From contig JACDBQ010000681.1 in the NCBI GenBank assembly GCA_013694845.1, positions 1-7,633 of the forward strand: a stretch of DNA of 7,633 bases, given 5' to 3'. The stretch is from Acidobacteriota bacterium. Its GTDB lineage: Bacteria; Acidobacteriota; Vicinamibacteria; Vicinamibacterales; 2-12-FULL-66-21. Positions 1 through 6,413 of this stretch are shown here, piece after piece. Below the pieces are notes generated by a model. It was given only the letters and a program-made list of their open reading frames with translations. It had not been told where the DNA came from and did no database searches. The number at the start of each line of letters is the position of its first letter. Within the stretch, counting starts at the first letter, position 1. The translations under genes and the position numbers were made by a program.

Positions 1-10
1 ATAGTGCCCC

Positions 11-1114
11 GTGCGCACCGCGCCCCGTCTCGTCTCGCTCGACGTTTTCCGAGGTCTCACCATGGCGGCCATGGTGATCGTCAACAATCCCGGGGACTGG
101 GGGACCGTGTACTGGCCGCTGCTCCACGCCGAATGGCATGGGTGCACCCCGACCGATCTGATCTTTCCGTTCTTCCTTTTCATCGTCGGCGTCTCGATCA
201 CCCTGTCCCGGGCCTCCGCGGGTTGGGCCTCGATCTTCCGCCGGGCCACGATCATCTTTGCGCTCGGCCTGTTCCTGGCCGGCTATCCGAGGTTCGACGT
301 GGACCGCTGGCGCATCCCTGGCGTGCTTCAGCGCATTGGCGTCTGTTACCTGGTCGCTGCCGGCATCTACCGGCTGAGCGGCGGTGATCGGCGCCGCCAG
401 GCCGCTATCGTGTCCGCGATTGCCGCAGCGCTCGCCCTCGCCTACTGGGCGACCATGATGCTGGTGGCGGCACCGGGTGGCACGGCTTCTGACCTCACAC
501 CCGAAGGAAATCTCGGGGCATGGCTGGATCGGGCGCTGATGGGCGGTCATCTCTGGCGGCCCCGCTGGGACCCCGAAGGTTTGCTCAGTACCGTGCCGGC
601 GATCTCGACGACGCTGCTCGGCATTCTCGCGGGCCTGTGCCTGGGCGTCGAAAACTGGACGTCGTCGCGCAAAGCCTCGACCCTCGCGCTGGGGGGCATC
701 GCGGCCGTGCTGATCGGTCTGGCCTGGGGGAGTGTCTTTCCGATCAACAAGAGTCTCTGGACCAGTTCCTACGCGGTCTTCACCGCGGGATGCGCAGCCT
801 TGCTGCTGGCGGCCTGCTACTGGACGATCGACGTGAAAGGCTGGCGCCGCGGAACGACGCCGCTGGTCATCCTGGGCGTGAACGCGATCACGCTGTTCGT
901 CGCGTCCGGACTGCTGGTGAAGACGTTGGGGTTGTTCCGTGTTGCCGGCCCCGACGGTGGCGACATCGCCGTCAACCGGTGGGTTTACCTGAACTGGTTC
1001 GCTCCTTTCTTCGATCCCAAGAACGCGTCGGTCATCTACGCGATCGGGAATCTCCTTCTGCTCTTCGCGCTGCTCGCGTGGATGTACCGACGCCGCATCT
1101 TCCTCCGGGTGTGA
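11..1114 (+). CDS. Heparan-alpha-glucosaminide N-acetyltransferase-like membrane protein (COG4299/DUF5009)
   Basis: This 367-residue polytopic membrane protein resembles the bacterial relatives of human HGSNAT, which moves an acetyl group from cytosolic acetyl-CoA across a membrane to a glucosamine end. Family hallmarks in order are RLVSLDVFRGLTMAAMVIVNN (start of TM1, residues 6-26), HAEWHGCTPTDLIFPFF (39-55), RIPGVLQRIGVCY (101-113), the DPEGLLSTVPA segment (187-197), FPINKSLWTSSYAVFTAG (243-260) and GVNAITLF (289-296). About ten hydrophobic segments follow one another. By alignment of the HAxW(N/H)G motif, His39 corresponds to the catalytic His of human HGSNAT. The start is GTG at 11, because an in-frame TAG lies at 2-4; the window edge hides any ribosome binding site. 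The gene overlaps the downstream MFS gene by 4 nt. The real acceptor in bacteria is unknown; a cell-envelope sugar is a reasonable inference. Family confidence is high, substrate confidence low. Confidence 0.9.
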   Translation: MRTAPRLVSLDVFRGLTMAAMVIVNNPGDWGTVYWPLLHAEWHGCTPTDLIFPFFLFIVGVSITLSRASAGWASIFRRATIIFALGLFLAGYPRFDVDRWRIPGVLQRIGVCYLVAAGIYRLSGGDRRRQAAIVSAIAAALALAYWATMMLVAAPGGTASDLTPEGNLGAWLDRALMGGHLWRPRWDPEGLLSTVPAISTTLLGILAGLCLGVENWTSSRKASTLALGGIAAVLIGLAWGSVFPINKSLWTSSYAVFTAGCAALLLAACYWTIDVKGWRRGTTPLVILGVNAITLFVASGLLVKTLGLFRVAGPDGGDIAVNRWVYLNWFAPFFDPKNASVIYAIGNLLLLFALLAWMYRRRIFLRV

Positions 1115-2322
1115 CCGCCGAACGGGCGCCTCCCGGCCTCCCGCGTCCGGTCTGGCTCATCGGCTGGGTCAGCTTCTTCACCGACACCGCGTCGGAGATG
1201 ATCTACCCGCTGCTGCCGCTTTTCCTGACCCGTGTGCTTGGCGCCGGCGCGATGTCGCTGGGTGTGATCGAAGGGATGGCGGAAGCCGCGAACAGCGTCC
1301 TCAAGATCGTTTCCGGTCGGCTTGCCGATCAGACGGGCCGGCCGAAGCGGCTCATGCTGGCCGGCTACGCGCTCTCCTCGGCGGTGCGCCCCTTCATCGC
1401 GATTGCGGGGGCGTGGTCGCACGTGCTCGCCGTCCGGTTCGCGGATCGCCTCGGCAAGGGTATTCGCGGCGCGCCGCGCGACGCGATGCTCGCCGAATTC
1501 GCGCCGCCCGGCCAACGCGGCCGCGTGTTCGGCTTTCATCGGGCGATGGACCATAGCGGCGCTGTGCTCGGGCCCCTCCTGGCGTCGCTCTTTCTCTACT
1601 TCTATCCGGAACAATACCGAACCCTTTTCGCCCTGACACTCATCCCGGGCGCGATCGTCATCGGGTTCATCGTCGCCATACCCGACACGCCACGCACCCA
1701 GGACAAACCTCGAAGCACGGCGCACGGCCTCGCCGCCGATCCCCGGGAGCCGATCGCGGCATCATTGACGCCTATCGCACGGCCTCTGTTCGTCATCTTC
1801 CTCTTTGCGTTGGGCAACGCCTCCGACGCGTTCCTGCTCCTGAGACTCAGCGAGGTCGGGATCGCGGTTTTCTGGATTCCGCTGCTGTGGTCGGGCCTGC
1901 ACGTCGTGAAAGTCGGATCGTCCATCGCGGGTGGCGAGATCTCTGATCGGATGGGCCGGCGGCGGCTCATCGCGGCAGGCTGGATCTTCTACGCCGCGGT
2001 CTACGCCGCCTTCGCGTTCGTCGAGGCGGTGACGCCGCTGGTGATCGTGTTCCTGGCCTACGGGATCTACTTCGGCCTGACCGAAGGAGTGGAGAAGGCC
2101 TGGATTGCCGACCTCGCGCCCACGGCGCAGCGCGGCACCGCCTTCGGTTTCTACAACGCCGCGGTCGGTCTGGGCGGATTGCTCGCGAGCCTCGGCTTCG
2201 GTCTCATCTGGACGCAAATCTCTCCCGAGGCCGCGTTTCTGACCGGCGCCGCGCTCGCGATCGCCGCGACCCTGCTGCTATACTTTTTGTTCCCCGATGA
2301 AAACAATTCTCGTCACCAATGA
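1111..2322 (+). CDS. Major facilitator superfamily (MFS) transporter
   Basis: The product is a 403-residue, 12-helix permease of the inner membrane. The N-terminal half carries WLIGWVSFFTDTASEMIYPL (15-34), the MFS motif A version GRLADQTGRPKR (69-80), and DRLGKGIRGAPRDAMLAE (112-129). The C-terminal half repeats motif A as GEISDRMGRRR (275-285). The two halves echo each other at QRGRVFGF (135-142) and QRGTAFGF (340-347), as expected of the MFS internal duplication. A hydrophilic loop at about 192-222 separates the halves. The start is GTG at 1111, inside the stop of the preceding gene (GTGA overlap). An open frame continues upstream to 520 but is only the shadow of the acyltransferase gene, and its translation there is Arg-rich and not MFS-like. 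Length and motifs are normal for the family. The motifs around 112-150 occur in MFS permeases annotated only generically, so the substrate, possibly a drug or metabolite, cannot be stated. Confidence 0.92.
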   Translation: MTAERAPPGLPRPVWLIGWVSFFTDTASEMIYPLLPLFLTRVLGAGAMSLGVIEGMAEAANSVLKIVSGRLADQTGRPKRLMLAGYALSSAVRPFIAIAGAWSHVLAVRFADRLGKGIRGAPRDAMLAEFAPPGQRGRVFGFHRAMDHSGAVLGPLLASLFLYFYPEQYRTLFALTLIPGAIVIGFIVAIPDTPRTQDKPRSTAHGLAADPREPIAASLTPIARPLFVIFLFALGNASDAFLLLRLSEVGIAVFWIPLLWSGLHVVKVGSSIAGGEISDRMGRRRLIAAGWIFYAAVYAAFAFVEAVTPLVIVFLAYGIYFGLTEGVEKAWIADLAPTAQRGTAFGFYNAAVGLGGLLASLGFGLIWTQISPEAAFLTGAALAIAATLLLYFLFPDENNSRHQ

Positions 2323-3076
2323 CGACGGCGTCCACTCCGACGGGATCCACGTGCTTGCGACGGCCCTGTCGCGCCTCGGCGAGGTCATTGTCGTCGCGCC
2401 GCACATCGAAGCCAGCGCGATCGGACACGCGCTCACGCTCAGGCGCCCGCTGCGGATGGAACGACTGCGCGAGGGTGTCTACGAAGTCGACGGCACGCCG
2501 AGCGACTGCGTCAACGTGGCGGTCACCCAGCTCTATGCATCGCCACCGGATCTGATCGTGTCCGGCATCAACAAGGGATACAACCTTGGCGATGACGTGA
2601 CCTACTCCGGGACGGTGTCGGGAGCGCTCGAAGGCTCATTGCTCGGGATCGCGAGCATCGCTGTCTCGTTGCAGCGCGGCGATGAGTACGACTTCGGGCC
2701 CGCAGCCGAGTCCGCAGCCGTGATCGCGTCCTCGGTGCTTGAGCACGGGCTGCCTCAGCGGACGTTCGTCAACATCAACGTGCCGGCCGGAGCACCGCGT
2801 GGCATGCGCGTCACCGTCCAGGCCAAGCGCAATCATGTAACGGTCGTCGCCGAGCGGCTCGATCCGAGAGGGCGCCCTTACTACTGGATCGAAGAAGGGG
2901 AGAATGCCTGGGAACCCCATGACCGCTCGGACTACCAGGCGGTCAAAGACGGCTACGTCTCGGTGACACCGCTCCAGCCAGATCTGACGGACCACGACGC
3001 GTTGAACCAGATGCGCGATTTGCTCGAGCGCGCACCCGCCGCCTCCAAGCTCGGTTCCTTCAGGGATACAGCCTGA
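2297..3076 (+). CDS. surE: 5'/3'-nucleotidase SurE
   Basis: SurE is a cytosolic metal-dependent phosphatase that removes phosphate from nucleoside 5'- and 3'-monophosphates and is linked to stationary-phase survival. The 259-residue product has the usual length (about 250). It has the N-terminal MKTILVTNDDG motif with metal ligands Asp9 and Asp10, the APHIEASAIGHALTL segment supplying Ser40, and SGINKGYN (89-96) supplying Asn92. YSGTVSGALEG (103-113) is the family's next signature. These match the four metal-binding positions known for SurE (Asp, Asp, Ser, Asn). The APHIEAS stretch departs slightly from the common APDRxxS form. The ATG at 2297 lies 26 nt inside the MFS gene, no clear Shine-Dalgarno is visible, and translation probably depends on coupling. 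In many proteobacteria surE sits beside pcm, nlpD or rpoS; here it ends an operon with two membrane-protein genes instead. Confidence 0.96.
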   Translation: MKTILVTNDDGVHSDGIHVLATALSRLGEVIVVAPHIEASAIGHALTLRRPLRMERLREGVYEVDGTPSDCVNVAVTQLYASPPDLIVSGINKGYNLGDDVTYSGTVSGALEGSLLGIASIAVSLQRGDEYDFGPAAESAAVIASSVLEHGLPQRTFVNINVPAGAPRGMRVTVQAKRNHVTVVAERLDPRGRPYYWIEEGENAWEPHDRSDYQAVKDGYVSVTPLQPDLTDHDALNQMRDLLERAPAASKLGSFRDTA

Positions 3077-3103
3077 GCAGAGAGCCGGCGTTCCTCAGAA
3101 CGG

Positions 3104-3919
3104 TCAACTGCACGTACTTACGGTCGAAGATTGACCCGCCGGTGCCGCCTTCTTCGGACGCGGCTCGCTGATCCCCTTTGCCTTCTTCCCGTTGCTCGTG
3201 ACGCCCTCGTGCAGCTGCTGTGCGAGCATCTCGCCGATACCGTCCTGCACCGTCCCGATGTGCTGCAGCATCAGCCGATGGGCTGCGTCTTCGTCGTGCT
3301 GCTCGATTGCCTCGAAAATCGCACGGTGAAACCGGCAGATACCCTCCTTGACCGGACGCGGCGTATCGATGACCGAGACGATCTCGAGCGTGAGATCCGA
3401 AAGGGAATTCATCAGCGTCATCAGCGGCAGGTTGCGGGCGCACTCGGCGACGGTTCTGTGAAACAGCAGGCTGTGCGGGCGGAAATGCCCTTTCCTGGCG
3501 AGCGCGGCCTCCTGCCGCACCAGCACGCCCCGGAGCTTCTCGATGTCTTCGGGCCGTGCACGGCGCGCCGCCAGCCGAGCGATCGGCGGCTCGATCAGGA
3601 GCCGGGCCTCGGTGAGCTCTTCATGTGAGGTCCGACCCAGCCGCAGGACCAGGGACAGCGACCGTTGAACCGCGTCGTGCCCGAGCTCGGCGATAAAAGC
3701 CCCGCCGTCGGCGCCTCGACGAATGATCAGTAAACCGAGCTCCTCGAGGGATCGGTAGGCCTCCCGGACGGAGACGCGGCTGGTGCCGTAGAGACGCGCC
3801 ATCTCGCGCTCAGCCGGGAGCTTCTCACCCGGGGTGAGTTTCCCGGTTGATATCTGGCGCTTGATCCGTTTGGCCAGGCTTTCGGAGACTCTGGTTGTGC
3901 GGGGAGATCGGGGCGACAT
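3104..3919 (-). CDS. GntR/FadR-family transcriptional regulator with FCD ligand domain
   Basis: This 271-residue cytosolic regulator begins with a winged helix-turn-helix of the GntR type: SLAKRIKRQISTGKLTPGEKLPAEREMARLYGTSRVSVREAYRSLEELG in pieces at residues 14-62, with the recognition helix around SRVSVREAYRSLEE (47-60) and the wing at IIRRGADGGAFI (65-76). An all-helical FCD domain follows at about 95-235. It holds three of the four usual metal or ligand contacts: His154 (SLLFHRTVA), His198 (RFHRAIFEAI) and His220 (LMLQHIGTV). The usual Asp four residues before the first His is Ser150 here. A basic, probably disordered tail follows (244-271, KKAKGISEPRPKKAAP). FCD regulators usually respond to small organic acids and control nearby catabolic genes; candidates here are the upstream propeller gene and the Pht5-like gene. 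The gene follows the propeller gene on the same strand with a 99-bp gap and converges on surE with 27 bp between. Confidence 0.93.
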   Translation of the reverse strand: MSPRSPRTTRVSESLAKRIKRQISTGKLTPGEKLPAEREMARLYGTSRVSVREAYRSLEELGLLIIRRGADGGAFIAELGHDAVQRSLSLVLRLGRTSHEELTEARLLIEPPIARLAARRARPEDIEKLRGVLVRQEAALARKGHFRPHSLLFHRTVAECARNLPLMTLMNSLSDLTLEIVSVIDTPRPVKEGICRFHRAIFEAIEQHDEDAAHRLMLQHIGTVQDGIGEMLAQQLHEGVTSNGKKAKGISEPRPKKAAPAGQSSTVSTCS

Positions 3920-4018
3920 CAGCCGTCATTCTGCAGAACCCGGGGAACGGCGTCAACCGGCAAAAGCGGGCGCCGGCCGACACTTCAGGGAAGTAACGAC
4001 CGGACGGGCGGTCGCGGC
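3920..4018. other. Intergenic gap between the propeller gene and the GntR gene
   Basis: This 99-bp spacer lies between two - strand genes. It is GC-rich, and I see no convincing promoter, terminator or Shine-Dalgarno. A 10-bp palindrome (TTCTGCAGAA, 3929-3938) sits just upstream of the regulator start. It could be an autoregulatory operator, but such palindromes are expected several times by chance in a window this size. Read-through transcription from the propeller gene into the regulator gene is possible. Confidence 0.4.
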
Positions 4019-4921
4019 TCACCGCGATGCCGAAGAAAGGACCGCCCACGCCTCTTTGAACAACTGGGGAAGGGCGTACGCGTAATAGCCGCTGGCGCCG
4101 CCGTCCACCGCGTAAATCACACCCCGTTCGGGATCGAGCGCGATGCCCCCTGGCGCAATCAGCCGGCTGGCCGGCCCCTGGATCAGCGCGCGCGGGGCGA
4201 TGTTCCCGTTGTCGTTGATATCCCAGACGCCGACGAAGCCAGGGCCCATACGCCCGCTGGAGTTCCGACTGGCCCTCTGAAACTCCTCCTCGGATCGGGG
4301 CCGATCCGCGCGATACGGTTCCAACTGCTTCTCGCGCATGCTCTGCTGGGCCAGGAAGATGCGGCCGCTGCCCGGGTCTACCGCCACCTGCCGGAAGTGC
4401 GCCAGCCCCGTGTTCTGGCCCGCGATGATCGTCCTCGGCGTCGCGTTGCCGTTGTCGGTGCGGTTGAAGGTGACGATTCCCGTGGTCGTGGCCGACCGTG
4501 TCGCGGCGACGATCACGTCCCGCGTGGGATCAATGGCAACCCCAACCACATCCAGCAACCGGGTCCGCTCGCCGTAGAGCACCCGTTTCGGTGCGACGTC
4601 GCCATGCGCTTTCCGATCGAACACGAGAATGGCGCGCGCGGTCGTGTCTCCGACCATGATTTCGTCGTGAATCGGATCGACCGCAATCGTCTGTGGCCTG
4701 ATCAAGCGTGTCTTCGACCCCTGGATAACCCTGATCGGAGCTTCCTGTCCGTTCGCGCCCCCGCGGAACACCAGGATCGCTCCGCCAAGAGCGACCGGGA
4801 TCAACATCTCGTCGTTCGCTTCGTCGTAGGCCACACCGTGCATGGTGCGGCTCAAGGACGTGCCCTGTCCTTCGATTACCCGTTCCGGGGCCATCAACCC
4901 GTTTGCCAACCTGGCAAACAC
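4019..4921 (-). CDS. C-terminal part of the NHL-like beta-propeller protein (after an in-frame TGA)
   Basis: This 300-residue frame holds about five and a half blades of the repeat seen in the upstream frame. Each blade has the pattern VAxDPxxDExxV...xILVFxRxxxGxxAPxRVIxG. Examples are VAYDEANDEML (30-40), IAVDPIHDEIMV (79-90), VAIDPTRDVIV (128-138), VAVDPGSGRIFL (179-190) and IALDPERGVIYAV (260-272). Blade 11 carries a long polar insertion (about 193-228). The frame begins in mid-blade at VFARLANGLMAPERVIEG, so its first strand is missing, and there is no signal peptide. It is in the same reading frame as the gene before it and is separated only by TGA plus seven sense codons. It therefore reads as the rest of one about 749-codon protein. 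The first start codon after the TGA is GTG at 4921-4919, inside the 3' arm of a hairpin, with only a weak GAGAG upstream as a possible Shine-Dalgarno. It could be a reinitiated second cistron, a readthrough extension or a dead remnant. Confidence 0.75.
   Translation of the reverse strand: MFARLANGLMAPERVIEGQGTSLSRTMHGVAYDEANDEMLIPVALGGAILVFRGGANGQEAPIRVIQGSKTRLIRPQTIAVDPIHDEIMVGDTTARAILVFDRKAHGDVAPKRVLYGERTRLLDVVGVAIDPTRDVIVAATRSATTTGIVTFNRTDNGNATPRTIIAGQNTGLAHFRQVAVDPGSGRIFLAQQSMREKQLEPYRADRPRSEEEFQRASRNSSGRMGPGFVGVWDINDNGNIAPRALIQGPASRLIAPGGIALDPERGVIYAVDGGASGYYAYALPQLFKEAWAVLSSASR
4901..4919 (-). repeat. Perfect inverted repeat, second hairpin 3' of the in-frame TGA
   Basis: On the - strand the sequence reads GTTTGCCA-GGT-TGGCAAAC, an 8-bp perfect stem with a 3-nt loop. 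It shares its first two bases with the last two of the preceding hairpin, so the two would compete for, or stack at, that junction. No U-tract follows, so it is not a terminator. It lies within codons for the conserved blade segment FARLANG. Confidence 0.75.
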
Positions 4922-4936
4922 CGAGACTCTCGGTGT
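4918..4936 (-). repeat. Perfect inverted repeat, first hairpin directly 3' of the in-frame TGA
   Basis: On the - strand the sequence reads ACACCGAG-AGT-CTCGGTGT, an 8-bp perfect stem with an AGU loop (the 19-mer is a full palindrome around one centre base). It begins six bases after the TGA at 4945-4943. Only three U follow the stem, weak for an intrinsic terminator. The position suits a structure that affects decoding of the stop codon. It also buries the GTG that would start the downstream frame. Confidence 0.8.
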
Positions 4937-4942
4937 GCTGAC

Positions 4943-6268
4943 TCAATTAGGGACGATCAGCGCGTCGCGCTTGGTGTCATAGGCCGCCGCCGCAGCATTG
5001 GTGAACGTGAGGGCCGGTGCACCCTGCGGGGCGTTCCGGATGACTCGCTTAGGCGGGACGTTGCCCGCGGCGTCGCGATCGAAGATCACGGCGGAGTGTT
5101 CCGAATAGTTGGCCACCCAGATCTCGTTGCGGACGGGATCGACTTTGACATCCACCGGCCCGACGATCCCGGTGCGATCGCCCCGAATCACGCGCGAGGG
5201 CGCGACGTTGCCGTCCGCGGAGCGCAAGAAGATATGCACGGAGTTGTCGCCATAATTGGCGACCACGATCTCGTCGCGCTGCGGATCCACGCCCAGGCCC
5301 ATCGGCCAGTTCAGGCCTGTCTGATCGCCGCTGATGGACCGGAGCGGCTTCGCGTTCCCCGTCGCCGATGCCGCGAACGTCCGGATCGACGGCGCTTCGA
5401 AGCGGCCTGGCTGGTATTCCTGTGGTGTCTTCGTCAATGGATCGTAGGGACTGTAGGGACGCAGCTCGGTCCAGTTCCCGTGATTGGCGACGACGAGCTC
5501 CTTGCGGTCGTCATCGAACGCGACGCCGTGCGGATCCGCGAGACCCGTTTCGTATCCGCGCAGTGTTCGCACCGGCGGGTCCATATGCTTCGCTCCACGG
5601 GCGTAAAAGACGATGCCGCTCATCTGCTGAACTGACAGCGCGATCTCGTTGCGCGTCTGGCTGAGCGTGATGCCCCACGACTGGTGGGGTGTTTCCAGGT
5701 TCCTCACGGGCCGCACGGCGCCGGTCTGGTCATATCCGAAAATCACCACGCCGCCGCCATCGTTGTTGACGGCGTACACCTCCTTGCGCTGGGCATCGGC
5801 CGCGACCCCTGCGATGAAGCCGATGCCGGTGTCGGGCCCCAGGACGTGCGTCTGCGGATCGGTGATGTCAGGCGAATTGTTGCCGTCGCTCGCGTGGTAG
5901 GACAGCACGCCGGACAGGCTGGAATCACTGAAGAACGCCCGGCCGGCCGCAGGGTCCAGCGCGAGCCCGCCGAAGGTCGGGTAGGGATCGAACACGCTCC
6001 GCACCGGCATGGCGTCGAGTGTTGCCGATTCCTTGAGCGGCCAGGGGAGCAGGTTCTCCCGGGCTTTGTCGGTCAGCCGTCCGCCCGCGCCGCCGCCGCG
6101 CGTCTGCCGGTAGGCCGTCCGGTCAAGCGGCATCAGGCACATTTCGGATTCCAGCGGCGAGGCGAGCAACGGCCGCAGTGCGTCAGCCTCGAGAGACTGG
6201 GGCCTGGTCGTTCCCGTGACGAACAGTGTTCCGAGGGCGGCGGCAAAGAGCAGGAGGCGCGTGCGCAT
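4943..6268 (-). CDS. Secreted NHL-like beta-propeller protein, N-terminal part, ending at an in-frame TGA
   Basis: The 441-residue product starts with a signal-peptide-like segment, MRTRLLLFAAALGTLFVTG (1-19), with no clear signal peptidase site, so export to the periplasm or surface is likely. A short linker region with a Gly-rich patch (58-63) follows. From about residue 88 it consists of beta-propeller blades: GGLALDPAAGRAFF (100-113), AGVAADAQRKEVYAV (153-167), GITLSQTRNEIAL (199-211), HGVAFDDDRKELVVAN (247-262), LGVDPQRDEIVVAN (325-338), VKVDPVRNEIWVAN (374-387), and the start of a seventh at AAYDTKRDALIVPN (428-441). Such NHL/SMP-30-like propellers often bind ligands or partners or act as lactonases; no catalytic set can be assigned here. 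I chose ATG 6268 because GGGA lies six bases upstream and the signal peptide begins there; the frame is open further up to 6388, but that part is polar and Arg-rich. The TGA cuts blade 7 after its first strands, and the same frame continues through 4019 with five and a half more blades. Confidence 0.85.
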   Translation of the reverse strand: MRTRLLLFAAALGTLFVTGTTRPQSLEADALRPLLASPLESEMCLMPLDRTAYRQTRGGGAGGRLTDKARENLLPWPLKESATLDAMPVRSVFDPYPTFGGLALDPAAGRAFFSDSSLSGVLSYHASDGNNSPDITDPQTHVLGPDTGIGFIAGVAADAQRKEVYAVNNDGGGVVIFGYDQTGAVRPVRNLETPHQSWGITLSQTRNEIALSVQQMSGIVFYARGAKHMDPPVRTLRGYETGLADPHGVAFDDDRKELVVANHGNWTELRPYSPYDPLTKTPQEYQPGRFEAPSIRTFAASATGNAKPLRSISGDQTGLNWPMGLGVDPQRDEIVVANYGDNSVHIFLRSADGNVAPSRVIRGDRTGIVGPVDVKVDPVRNEIWVANYSEHSAVIFDRDAAGNVPPKRVIRNAPQGAPALTFTNAAAAAYDTKRDALIVPN

Positions 6269-6413
6269 GAGCATTCCCGGTGTGGAGGGCGTCGCATCGT
6301 GTGCCGTCAGGGCGGAGCGACGGCGTGGTCCGACCATTCTCAAAAGTATCACGCCGAATACGGTGCGGCAATGGAGGCGCACGCGCAAACGAACGACCAG
6401 CTAAGATGGACCC
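6269..6413. promoter_or_regulatory. Divergent intergenic region between the propeller gene and the Pht5-like gene
   Basis: This 145-bp region separates two divergent starts and is the natural control region for both genes. It contains one plausible promoter for the - strand (6343-6371). For the + strand I see no convincing -35/-10 pair, and the ATG at 6414 has only a poor Shine-Dalgarno (GATGGA three bases before it). I found no clear TNGTNNNACNA-type FadR/GntR operator by eye. Confidence 0.5.
6343..6371 (-). promoter_or_regulatory. Putative sigma-70-type promoter for the propeller gene
   Basis: Read on the - strand, TTGCCG (6371-6366) and TACTTT (6348-6343) are separated by exactly 17 bases. 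TG stands one base upstream of the -10 hexamer (extended -10). The match is four of six at -35 and three of six at -10. A start near 6336 would give a leader of about 70 nt before ATG 6268. This is a by-eye match only. Confidence 0.35.

Noticed and set aside
520..1110. Upstream extension of the MFS reading frame
   Set aside because: It overlaps the well-supported acyltransferase gene, its translation is Arg-rich and unlike any MFS N-terminus, and GTG 1111 gives a normal-length permease with a GTGA overlap.
1036..1725. A - strand open frame of 229 codons opposite the MFS gene
   Set aside because: It is a shadow of the MFS coding sequence, with Arg-rich composition and no motif.
3929..3938. 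Palindrome TTCTGCAGAA before the GntR gene as an operator
   Set aside because: Perfect 10-bp palindromes are expected about seven times by chance in this length, and it does not resemble the common FadR-type operator.
4918..4936. First hairpin as an intrinsic terminator for the N-terminal propeller gene
   Set aside because: Only three U follow the stem, a second hairpin starts at once, and the coding frame continues with conserved blade residues.
5445..5460. Short direct repeat GTAGGGAC twice in tandem
   Set aside because: Eight bases repeated once inside a coding region; it encodes ordinary loop residues and shows no wider array.
4397..5635. Long + strand open frame of 412 codons opposite the propeller gene
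   Set aside because: Its translation is rich in Arg, Asp and His with no recognisable domain, typical of the antisense of a high-GC gene.
6269..6388. Longer start for the propeller protein at 6388
   Set aside because: The added 40 residues are polar and basic and would bury the signal peptide. ATG 6268 has a GGGA six bases upstream, and the putative promoter lies inside the extension.
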